NCBI RefSeq assembly: GCF_963675165.1
Contig: NC_087386.1
Span: 5,901,566 to 5,965,565, forward strand
DNA: 64,000 bases
Direction of reading: 5' to 3'
Source: Halichondria panicea
Lineage: Eukaryota > Porifera > Demospongiae > Suberitida > Halichondriidae
Part shown: one piece after another, positions 34,872 through 45,590 of the stretch
Layout of the letters: each line of letters starts with the position of its first letter
Position numbering within the stretch: position 1 is the first letter of the stretch
Position numbers and translations under genes: made by a program
The notes under the pieces: model-generated
Databases searched by the model: none
The model's input: only the letters and a program-made list of their open reading frames with translations
Told to the model about the DNA's origin: nothing

Positions 34872-35570
34872 CTTGTTGTCCGGCTTCAGTACCCTTCAAA
34901 AAGAAGGGCGTGGCTTGTAAATGGATTCCAGGCAGATTTTGTTTTAATAGAACGGTTACCTCAATTCCAAGACCACCCTCGAAATAACGTCTAGCTAGAC
35001 CTAGACTTGGAATCGAGGCTACCAAGAAGAGACCCTAGTCTCGCGGGCCAATCAGTTTTTTTAAGTATGGCCCACAAGGAGGCTATTACTCACTGTACTA
35101 TACTGTACTTAGATTCTTCAGTTTATATACTGTGCATTTTGTTTGATTTGAAACGAAAAAAGGGTGTTTGGAGGCACATGGAGAGTAAGCTCCATTCTGT
35201 TAACAGCCACTGCTGCCATTTGTATAACTGTGCTTCAACAGTGAACCTGTCAGCTAGCCAAAGTGCTCAGCTCAAAGCTTCTTCGCACACCGTGAAAACA
35301 GTTGGCTAGCATGACAGGTTTGGACTCTTTCAAGCTGGCACTTTCTGCCCTAAGGTCCGGAGACTTTCCCCAGAGCGTGAAAAGAGGACAAGCCTCTTGC
35401 ATGTTGCTCTGAAACAAATCTTCCACGTGCCTCACAGAACAGTGAAAAATCAGTCATTTTATACTATCACAACCACGTGGTCGGGACAGTGCACATGCGC
35501 GAAGAGAGGTGACCACATGGCTTATTGCATGTAAGGGGCGTACACCAAGGAAGTACTTAAAATAAACAAG
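34872..35570. promoter_or_regulatory. Shared divergent promoter region of the two FATP genes
   Basis: 700 bp between two opposite start codons. It contains an element fragment (about 34921-35022, ends GGATTCCAGGC and GGAATCGAGGCTACC, the TAGCCTCG family). Co-regulation of the pair is inference; no defined promoter motif was identified. Confidence 0.5.
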
Positions 35571-37053
35571 ATGGTGTTTCCAAGAAAGGGTGTGCTGGTG
35601 GCTCTAGTAACTACAGTGGTTCTAGTTCTCATCGGGTTCCCACTATGGATAGCCTCTCTGTTTGGTCTGATGGGGTTTCTGGGCACGGGTGGACTCCAGT
35701 ACTGCAAGCTTTTTATACGAACCTTCCCCGTGGATCTCTGGTGAGTTGAATGTCTAGCTCCTCTGGTATGGTATCTGTGTTCACACACACTCAATAACTT
35801 TATCCATACCTCATCGTTAAATCACAGGATGGGAAAGAATTTACTAGCGATGATGAAAAAGTCAAACCGTGTAAAAAAAGAAAATTTGTACGTTTCCGAC
35901 TTATTCCAAGAAACAGCTGCCAAATATCCCAACAAAGTGGCCATATATTTCGAGGATCGTACTATAACCTTTCGTGAACTGGACGTACTCTCAAACAAGA
36001 TAGCCCATCATTTCCTGGCTCAGGGTTTTCAACGTGGCGACGCTGTTGCTATGTGCATGGAAAATTGTCTCGAGTACATTCCCGTTTTTCTAGGGCTATC
36101 GAAGATCGGAGCGGTGGCTGCTTTGATCAATTACAACCTTCGACAAGAGTCTCTCACTCATTGCATCAAAATATCCTCGTGTCGTGGTCTAGTGTTTAAT
36201 AGCTCTCTGGGGGGAGCTGTGAAGGAGGTTTGGGAGGACCTGGATCCAGGGGTACGAGACCACGCCTACTCTGTCGGTGGTGATGCTGGAATAGGCGGAG
36301 TCTCACAACTAGAGGGACTACTGGAGAGTGTGTCAGCTAGTAACCCTCCCCCAGTGCATGGGAAAAGCTCTGATGGTACGCACGGCACACATACTTTCAA
36401 TATTACTCTTAATGCCATAATTGTCTTTATAATTAGGTGCTTTTTTTAGTAGTGTTATGTGCTTTCAGAACCCTGTGTCTATAGCAACATGCGTATGACT
36501 GACTATTGTGTCCATTCTCTTTTGTCCTTATCTCCAGACAATGTGTGCTATATCTACACGTCCGGGACCACTGGAATGCCCAAGGCTTGTGTAATGAAGC
36601 ATGACAGGTCAGAGTTCATTATAATAATAATTATGGATGTCTTATAATAGGTATCATATCGCTTGTGGATTATCCTGTAGAGCTTTAACCAGTTAGAATT
36701 TTCCATGTAGAAGTCTCTGGCATACTCGTCAACCACATAAAGCATGAATTCGAACAGTTTTGGAGAGCTTGAGCTCACTTTAACGTTTATATCTAACCTA
36801 TTTGCACTAGTAATTATGTTTCTCTGTGCTCTCAGGTACTGTACCCTTCCTGATGGAGTGACAGAGTTTGCTGGTGTTACGGCTGATGATATCGTCTATT
36901 GCACTCTCCCTCTCTACCACTCCAATGGAGGCATGTTAGCCACTGGACAGATGCTCTTTGTGGGTGCCAGCTTTGCTCTCAGGAAGAAGTTCTCAGCCAG
37001 CAACTTCTGGACTGACTGCATCAAATACAAGTGCACGGTGTGTGTGTGTGTGT

Positions 37054-37126
<73 letters not shown>

Positions 37127-38269
37127 GACTACTGGATTCCCTCTATAACGGATACTTGGGGAATATAGTTTTGGCCCTTATAATATACAAAGGTTGTTTT
37201 GGTTATGGGTTTGTTTTGTACACAAACTGTTCATTTGGGACCTGAATGTCCGGCTTTTTTCATCAGGGGTGACCGTTAAAAGGGTTCTACTGTATAGTAG
37301 TTCAATTCACTTTACTCTTTATAACCTCTTCAGGTTTTCTTCTACATTGGAGAAATTTGTCGCTACATTTTGGCCCAGCCCAAGAGGCCTACGGACACAC
37401 AACATTGCATTCGGCTGATAGTTGGGAACGGATTACGCTACGAAGTATGGAAGGACTTTATCGAGCGATTCAAGATTCCTCAAGTAGCCGAGTTGTACGG
37501 CTCGACCGAAGGCAACGTTGGACTGATGAACTCTCTCAATAAAATCGGAGCTTGTGGTAGAATATCTGTCATCCTGCCATTTATCAACCCAGTTGCATTC
37601 GTCAAGGTGGACGAAAATGGAGGCTATATTCGAGACAGTAACGGATTTTGTGTGCCTGCCGCTGTGAACGAGCCCGGGGAGTGTATGGGGGTCATTAAAA
37701 AGAGTCAAGCAAGGTTTAAATTTCACGGCTACACGGACAAATCGTCCACTTCCAAGAAAGTCATGAACAACGTGTTTCGCACTGGGGACTCGTACTTCAG
37801 GTCAGGTGACATCCTACGAATGGACGAGGAGGGTTTTGTGTATTTCTGTGATCGCACCGGAGACACGTTTCGTTGGAAGGGAGAGAACGTATCCACGGCA
37901 GAAGTGGAGGCTACGATGGCTCATATTCTTGAGTTGACGGATGTGGTGGTGTACGATGTTGAGGTGCCTGGTAACGAGGGGCGTGCTGGAATGGCTGCCA
38001 TTGTGGGGACTCGGGACACTGTGGACCTGTCAACACTCCCTCGCCAACTCTCTCTCTCCCTGCCCCCCTATGCTGTGCCTATCTTTGTGAGGCTAATAGA
38101 GGCGGCTGAGCTCACTGGGACTTTCAAACTGCGTAAGGTCAAGCTGAGGAACGAGGGTTTTGATCGAACAGAGGTGACTGACCCACTGTACATGTTGAGG
38201 GGGTCTTCGTACGTCCCTCTAACAGAGGAGCTCCACGAGCAACTCCTCCAGGGAACAATCAGAGTGTGA
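35571..38269 (+). CDS. Long-chain fatty acid transport protein / very-long-chain acyl-CoA synthetase (SLC27 family), copy D
   Basis: Exons 35571-35740, 35828-36375, 36538-36607, 36836-37037 and 37334-38269 give 641 residues. Exon phases, and the 70-bp and 202-bp exons, match copy C exactly. A hydrophobic N-terminal segment ([20 protein letters not shown]) is followed by the adenylate-forming domain with [23 protein letters not shown] and [16 protein letters not shown]. It has the same reaction as copy C. The N-terminal two thirds differ clearly from C, but the last 110 residues and the first bases of the 3' UTR are almost identical, which suggests gene conversion. The donor of exon 4 is embedded in a TG microsatellite (37038-37124). 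Confidence 0.93.
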
Positions 38270-38566
38270 AACAATGGACTCATGCATTAGCTGTTAGTAG
38301 GGGACTCTATAGAAGGAAAGAATTGGTTGAATCATTAGTGCGTGCATATGTCATGAATTACTTAATTCTTGGCAGAATTATTAGTATTGTTATTATTGGT
38401 GTGCTACACGGAATCATGTGACTTTTTGTTATTATTGGTATCGTAAAGATTTTCATGATAATTATCATGTGACATAATTAATTATTAATATTGTATTATT
38501 CAGGAAGTGAAAAAGTTTAGCAATTTACAACAAGAGGCAATAATAATTATACAGTCATACATACAA

Positions 38567-39217
38567 TTAACGCCTAACTTTCTTTCTATATTTGTCATAA
38601 TGAAAGTCATCAGTGGCTTGTGCGTCGGTCTTTCGCTTGCCCAGATCTTGACCAACTGCCTTCAACTCAGGACCACTCTCACCCACGACAGGTATGTAAG
38701 TGGGCGGGGCCTCAACTGGCTCCTTAGACGAGTCGTCTTTGCGACGACCACAATCATCTTTTTTGAAAACTGCAGGGATCGACAGTTACATCAAAAAGAA
38801 CATAATTCGTACAATACAATACAGTCAAAGTTGAATAGTGAGTAGTAGCCTCGATCCCAGGCCACACTTCACTCAGGGAAGGCACCTCTTCTTTTCTCTT
38901 GAAGGCCGGTGAAGGAGGCTAAGTAAGTAGTAGAGTTCCCGGCCCGACTTTTCTATTGTAAGGCTACTATATAGAACAAGGCTATAGAAGAATACAATAA
39001 TAACAATACAGTCAAAATGGACTACGTGTAATTAAGAGTCATACAATACAGTGTGCTATAGTGTGATGCAAGTGGGTTACTGACGTACATCTGAGGCTGT
39101 GTAGAGTGTAGTTGGTGGCCATGTTGGAGGGGGCGAGGGACACGCTCTGTTGACTCCTGTAGTACAGTACACACAACATGAGGAGCTTGATCCACCCACC
39201 ACACACACGCACGCACG

Positions 39218-39272
<55 letters not shown>

Positions 39273-40858
39273 CACTCACTGCTTCATCTTGTCCTCCACC
39301 AGTTTCTGCTTGGCTAGTTCCGTCTCTTCAATGTTACGAAACTTGGCACTGTGTAAGTGTGTGTGTGTGTGTGTGTATATAATCAAGTACAGGCAGCTCC
39401 AAAACAAGTCAGCGTCGGAACATTAAGCAAGGTCATTTTAGAAAAAACACCATTTAAACCCACGCGTTATCTCAAAAACAGAACGACAACAATCAGCATA
39501 CCATTGGATAGAGCTATCAAAGAGCTACAAAATGCATCTTTTAGAAAGTTAGCCATCAAATTTCAGTAACATCACGCACACGTTTTTTCTATTGGCAATA
39601 AATTGATCTAGGGATACTATGAATGCTGCCTATTTTAGCCCCCCTCCCCCCCCCCCCACACACACACATATAACTCACTCTAATCCGAGGTCAATCTCTG
39701 GTATACCCGAGAGCATTTGATTGGACAACATATCCTCTGTCTTGGACTTTGACTTGACGTCGATTCTCTCTGGGAGCTTGTACAATGACTTGACCTTAGC
39801 TTCGTACCTGTATACATGTATAATAATATTACGTCAAAAGACAAGCCAAAGCTGAATATAGCAAATGAAACAGTCTTGTACATTTGTACAGCTCTAAAAT
39901 ATTGATTGACATACGTAGATTCTTGCTCAGAAGTGTCTTCCTTCTGTGGTAGCCTCTTCTCCATCTCATTCTCGATGTACTGTAGCATGTGAGTATCATC
40001 ATCTCTTTGCTTGGTCTCAGCTGAGAAGGTGCTAGCCAGTCTCGCCAAAACCTCATCCTCAGCTCTAGGGAATTATGATTCAACAGCCTTAACTTTAGTA
40101 CTGTTCATTCAATGTCAAAATGTATGAAACTTAGAAAGAAACCTTTCTAGCGCTATAATTTGTCACTTTTCAGCCTTGGAAATGCTATATGCATGATAAT
40201 TATGGCCAAATTGGCATGATATGAACCAAGAGTTCATTAGGAACTCTTGTATGAACCTATTAGGTCTCTTTCTAGTTTAAGTTATGGCAGCTGAAAGAGT
40301 CCCGGAACCATATTAAATGGGAAGGGGGAACGGTCAAACAGCCATAATTAACCAAAACAATTTGCAATATTTAGAGGGTCGCGTGTGTGTGTGTATTTCT
40401 AGTGACGTACTTTTCTGCTTCGTTCTCTTGCATTTCCTTGAGGTCGACTAAACCTCCTCCTGTCTTGAGTTTGAACGGATCCGACTGTATGGAGGCAACA
40501 AATAGAGAGTGAAACAGAAAATGTAACAATGGAACGTACCGTCATTTTCTCTTCTTCAGAATATTTCTTGCCAAACGCTAGACCCACAGCACTGCACAAA
40601 TCACATGATAGTCACATGACATTTATATAGGCACACATACCTCACTCCACCAGGACGCTTGCGGAACTTCTGCAGCTCCTTTGCTGCCTCCAACTTCATT
40701 CTACACATACGTACACACACACACATTGATTTCATAATTATTATAGGATAGGATAGATATCTCTCTCACCCCACATCATCAGCCACTTGTTCTTCTTGTG
40801 TGGGGCTCTCTTCTCTCTCAGAACTGTCCTTCCTCCGCGCTCTGTAGCGTCGAGGCAT
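38567..40858 (-). CDS. C9orf78 / TLS1 homologue, spliceosome-associated protein
   Basis: Nine exons: 40770-40858, 40641-40700, 40540-40591, 40411-40484, 39915-40064, 39679-39807, 39280-39348, 39089-39156 and 38567-38769. They total 297 residues, against about 289 in human C9orf78. Conserved blocks are ELQKFRKRPGGVSAVGLAFG, DPFKLKTGGGLVDLKE, ARLASTFSAETKQRDDD, TEDMLSNQMLSGIPEIDLGL, APSNMATNYT and the C-terminal ATDDFHYDKYRKKVRR. The family binds U5-associated spliceosome components and influences splice-site choice in the nucleus. It converges tail to tail with FATP copy D, 297 bp away. Two introns contain CA/TG runs (39208-39270). Confidence 0.95.
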
Positions 40859-41011
40859 TTTAATTTAATTCCCTATCTAGATCTCTCTCCTCTCAGTTTA
40901 TGTATAGGTAAAGGGTCGATAAAGCTACATTTTAAACAATCATTATTATAGCAGAATAAATACGAGAATAACAATTATTTTTGACTTTATAAAAAAATAA
41001 AATAAAAAAAA

Positions 41012-42768
41012 TTAGCAGTGTTGTCTGGGTGGCCAATGAATGAATGATTTTTGTTGTTGAACAAGAGACGCTTGAATCTTGTTCAAAGGTACATCATGAA
41101 ACGGTGGAACCCCTCCCTCCAGTAGGCCGATACCAGCTGCAGTCCCAGCGGCCTGCCCCATCTGCCATAGCGTTGGCTCCACTCTTATAGCAGAGAAGGC
41201 AACATGACTCACAGAAGGACAATTGGGGACGGCCAAGTTGACTAACTCTTGTCTCTTGGGAAGGAGAGTGTAATAAGGAATCTCAAACACAAATATTCCT
41301 CCAGTGTCGTAACTTGTTAGTCCTTCGTTGAACACAATCAGAGTTTCCTTGTCATCAGCTAATACAGCCACTCTTTGCATATCGTGAATATCAAAGGCCC
41401 AATCAGCGATAGCAATGGAGTCATCTCTACACTTGAGAAGAGCCGGTATTCTGTCTTGCTGCACATAGACCTTATCCCCGATCATTCTAACAGCCTCTCG
41501 AACATATAGCTGGGGTGGAAAATGATTGTTTTCTGGCCACTCATCTTTGCAGAGTCCATAAGATCGATAAATAACTCGATCAATATCTGGCACGGATGGA
41601 TCACTCACCCAAAACCACATAAGACCTTGGACATAATACTTGTGAGCGTTATAAAACTGTTTGCGTTGAGTTCTATTGGCTGTAGCATAACCAACAGCGA
41701 GACCAACCGCATCGATACCAACAGAAGCAGAGCCACAGCAAGCGTCAAATTTGTATGATCTTAATATCTCGCCCGGATATCCTTTATACTCGAGATTTTG
41801 CCACGGCCTTTCAATGGTATCCTGAAAGCGAATATCTTGTAAATTGAGTCTTCTTGATAGTTCAAAGTCTCTAGGGTCATAGCCAGGGGGCTCTGGGATA
41901 GGCACACTGTTGTTGGGATCACTGGTTAGACAAACCCTGAATGAATATGACATGAGATTCTTATCAGACGTTCCTACAATTGTTCGAGGGTCAGAACCGT
42001 TCTGTACATACTTGAGCAGTACTGGGCCATCTTTGTCATTTACACGAGCCTTCACGGGAACTTTGAACTGGGACAGCGAGCCATTGCTAACACCACCCCG
42101 CCACTCGTTGTATTTGTCACGTCCTTCTCGACCAAACGTGTACTCTACATAACCGGTAGCCATCATCAGTTCACCTTCGTAGCTTGCATCAATAAAATAC
42201 TTGGCCGCGAGTGTTTCTCCAGCCTCTAGTATAATCTCTGTGATTCGTCGTTCACCATTTTCTATTGCGGTCTTCACGCCATCACGGCCCTCAACAAAGT
42301 TAGTATTCAATCTGAGCTCGACATCATAGTCATTCAACATGTTCCTGAAGTTAAGTTCCCCCAACCAATTGTCAGGTTGCCACACTGGCTCGGTGGTTCC
42401 ATAAAAAGCTGCGTTACGCATTGCCCATAAATACTGTGTCGAATTGTTTATTCGTATTTCGTCTTTAACACAATCTCTGAGTCCGATGCCCCCCGGAGAG
42501 GCCATACCCCCCACATAGGACGTGGGCTCTATGAGTAGAACAGACTGAGCACCACTAACACGAGCAGCAATGGCTCCGGCAATCCCAGCTGGAGTGGCAG
42601 CGTACACTATCACATCATACGAACTGAAGGGGAAGAAAAAATTGAACATAAATAAAACATTGATAATGATTACATTATTATTAAGAATTACGTTTGCTCA
42701 TGGTAGGCGCTCTGTACAGTGGTCAGTAACAAGGTGAACAGTAGGAGCTTCTTCACAGATCCAGACAT
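41012..42768 (-). CDS. Secreted FAD-dependent oxidoreductase (FAD_oxidored family)
   Basis: Exons 42692-42768 and 41012-42623 give about 562 residues. Exon 1 encodes a signal peptide, MSGSVKKLLLFTLLLTTVQS. Two further in-frame ATGs lie upstream (42780, 42786); I chose the one that gives the best signal peptide. The enzyme begins YDVIVYAATPAGIAGAIAA, the variant FAD-binding loop of this family, followed by GGMASPGG and FIDASYEGELMMATGY. Homologues are mostly bacterial and of uncertain substrate, so only an FAD-linked oxidoreductase role is claimed. The catalytic part is one 1.6-kb exon, unlike the fragmented neighbours. It starts 290 bp from NELF-E, in the opposite direction. Confidence 0.88.
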
Positions 42769-43057
42769 GTCTATGTACATGTGCATGAGTATCTTGGTCT
42801 GTGTGTAAGAGTCACTGTTGTTGTACCTCTCCTCAGTCCTGCAGGTCACGATAAATGCACCGTAGTTTCAGCATAGGTTTCAGGGTCACCGTAATTATAA
42901 GCTACAGGATGCTAACAAATGGGCGGTACCCACCATGTATTAAATTTGGCCTTTGACCCTTTGGCAAGAAGAAATAGAAGCAGATCCTTTCTGAGGCCTT
43001 AGCGCCTTGGCCTTGTGAAGGAGGCTAAGCTAGAGGCCAGCTCATGAGCTGGTGGTG
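42769..43057. promoter_or_regulatory. Divergent promoter between oxidoreductase and NELF-E
   Basis: 289 bp between opposite start codons. It contains CACGATAAATGC and a GGCCTTAGCGCCTTGGCC imperfect palindrome at about 42993-43014. Promoter function is inferred from position only. Confidence 0.4.
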
Positions 43058-45331
43058 ATGGCCGTGTACCCAGCTCAACTGACAGTGGAGGAGAAAAACC
43101 TCAAGAAAAGATATGCAAAGCTTCTGGAGAAGGTATTGTCATGTGTGTGTGTGATCCACTGCATACGTACCCCATATACATATTGAATAGCGTAAGCAGC
43201 TACTCAAGTCACAAGAGAAGCCATTGCTCAAATCCAGCTCTACCAAGCCCTCTGGAGGTGAGTGGTGTACTTGACAACACCGCGTGTGTAATACTATCCC
43301 CTATCTTTAATACAGAGATACTGTCTCCTAGAGATGCAATGGCTGCTGCTAAGAAGCTCCTAGAGGCTGGGGTGAGCTCTGAGTGTGCCTTCAGAATACG
43401 TATCTATTGTTCTATACAGAAACTGAAACTTGGCAAAAAGAATCCAGTCAAGAAAACGGGATTCAAGAGAGTGGGAGAGACACCGAACGATGTATGTCAC
43501 ACAAGCACACTCCACACACACACATACTCCCACACAAGCACACTCCACACACATACGCCCACACAAACACAGGCACACTCTACACACACACACACACAGG
43601 CACCACCGGCCAAGAAAGCCTCGACTGTCAGCTTCTCTCGATCTCCTAAGGATCCAATAGAACAGCAGCAACAGGTGGGGTCATAGAGGTCATATTGAGG
43701 GAAATCCCCTCTCATTATGTGACCCCTTTATACAGCAACTGAAGCAGAAAAAAGTGGTCGATCAGATTCATTATCAAAAGAGCTTGTACAAGAGAACATT
43801 TGTGAAGGGATCTACTGCCAGGGATATTGGTGAGGGCGGCTTGTTATAGAGGGAGGACTTATGCTGAGACCATAATAAATATTTTCAGAGCGTATTCCTA
43901 AGAAACAAGAAGACGACGTCGCCACGGCAACTACTGACAACAAGGTCTCAGGGACACTCAAGGTGAGTCACATGACCTGTTACTATGGTTACATTGTTCC
44001 TCGTACAGGAGCGTACAGTGTATGTGCGGGTGGAGTTTGGTCCCGTGCTCTCTGAGAATGCTTTGCAGAAGGCGTTCTCAAGATTTGGAGAAATTGATAA
44101 AATAGAACTTCGGACATCAGCAAAGTGAGTGAGTAGCGTATTTATTTAAGGCAACACTCTAAATATAAGACATTTGAATATTCCAATGGTGTGCTTAAAT
44201 CAATATTTCTGTCGGGACAAAATCTTCCATAATAAATGAAGGAAAAAATGTTGGCTATAATTGGTTTTTTCCGAAAAACAAGTCTGTTTTGATTGCTAGC
44301 TTTATTTCCTCACTTTTGAAATGGGCATTTTGTAGCTCTTTGATAGGCTTCAGGCCCAATCTGTAAGAGTTAGTCTCACTAATAATGCTCATCCCTCTTG
44401 TTCAGGTCAGCCTTTGTCAGTTTTGTGAGTTTGTCTTGTGCCTCGGCAGCCGCCAGAAAGGTGGGTATGACACAATATGGATGTGGCTTAATTGTTACCC
44501 CCGGCTCCTACAGATGAACCGTGGTATGATTCGTGGATATGAGGTGATAGTTCAACCAGCGGGAGATGAGAACCACTTTGTAGAGCTTGCTGGAGAGGCA
44601 GCCTCTAACCCATGGGCCGTCATCGGTACGTATACCCTATAGCGGGTTATTTTCGTATAGTGGAAGTTTTTGTATATTCCGTAGTGTAGAGCATCATACG
44701 AAAATTACCCGCTATACGGTAATTTAACTGTAGTAGTGAGAAATTTTTTTAAAGTAGTGGCAATCCTCAATGTTAATTCATGCATTTGCCTACATAGTTT
44801 AATCTACTGTAGGCCTAAAGAGGTAATGATTATATTTTGTCTAGAGAAAGAGGTGGGTCACGTTAGCATACCAACTCTAGGCAGTGTGGGCATGTCCCTT
44901 ATATAACCATAGCGATATACCAACTCTAGGCAGTGTGGGCACATCCCTTATATAACCATAGCGATATACCAACTCTAGGCGGTGTGGGCACATCCCTTGT
45001 ATAACCATAGCGATATACCAACTCTAGGCGGTGTGGGCACATCCCTTATATAACCATAGCGATATACCAACTCTAGGAAGTGTGGGCACATCCCTTATAT
45101 AACCATAGCGATGTACCAACTCTAGGCAGTGTGGGCACATCCCTTATATAACCATAGCGATGTACCAACTCTAGGAAGTGTGGGCACGTCCCTTATATAA
45201 CCATAGCGATATATAGATTGTTGTTAACGAGTGCTTGTTTCCCTGTAGCTGCTGGTAAGGAAGTGTCTGCTCCAGTCAAGAAAGCTCAGTCACACAGAAC
45301 TCAGAAATCTTATGAAAACAATGACTTTTAG
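43058..45331 (+). CDS. NELFE: Negative elongation factor E (NELF-E)
   Basis: Exons 43058-43132, 43200-43257, 43316-43371, 43420-43491, 43600-43674, 43736-43829, 43889-43962, 44009-44124, 44406-44460, 44514-44625 and 45249-45331 give 289 residues. Family landmarks in order: an N-terminal coiled segment LTVEEKNLKKRYAKLLEK; AAAKKLLEAG then KKTGFKRVGE, as in human AIKAETKNSGFKRSR; a QKSLYKRTF-type motif; an RRM with TVYVRVEFGPVLSENALQKA and SAFVSFVSL; and a basic tail RTQKSYENNDF. NELF-E is the RNA-binding subunit of the NELF complex, which pauses RNA polymerase II. The long Arg-Asp repeat of vertebrate NELF-E is missing. Confidence 0.92.
44635..44719. mobile_element. Short MITE with CCGTATAGCGGG-type ends in NELF-E intron 10
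   Basis: 85 bp with ends CCCTATAGCGGGTTATTTTC and GAAAATTACCCGCTATACGG, flanked by TA. It lies 10 bp from the exon 10 donor. Confidence 0.7.
44868..45215. repeat. 49-bp tandem repeat in NELF-E intron 10
   Basis: About seven copies of a 49-bp unit containing ACCAACTCTAGGCAGTGTGG and ATATAACCATAGCGAT, with single-base variation. The array is confined to the intron. Confidence 0.95.
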
Positions 45332-45590
45332 GGCATCACATTTTTTCTCACTCACTTAAATCAATTCATCTGATTTGCTTACTGTGATATCATTACACTG
45401 TGTAGTCAACAGTAAATTAAAAACATAACGTGTGTACATGTGCCATAAAAATGGATTAATAATAAATTATTAAAAACAGCAAAGTAGGCTGGTTGGGAAA
45501 TACATAATTATTGCATACATACATACACGATGAAAGTCAGAGATTGGTGATTGAAATGAGATGGTTTGAGCCGATATATCGAGCTAAGTG

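Noticed and set aside
38507-38845. Plus-strand frame of 112 codons
   Set aside because: It is the antisense of the last C9orf78/TLS1 exon, whose minus-strand frame matches the family to the C terminus.
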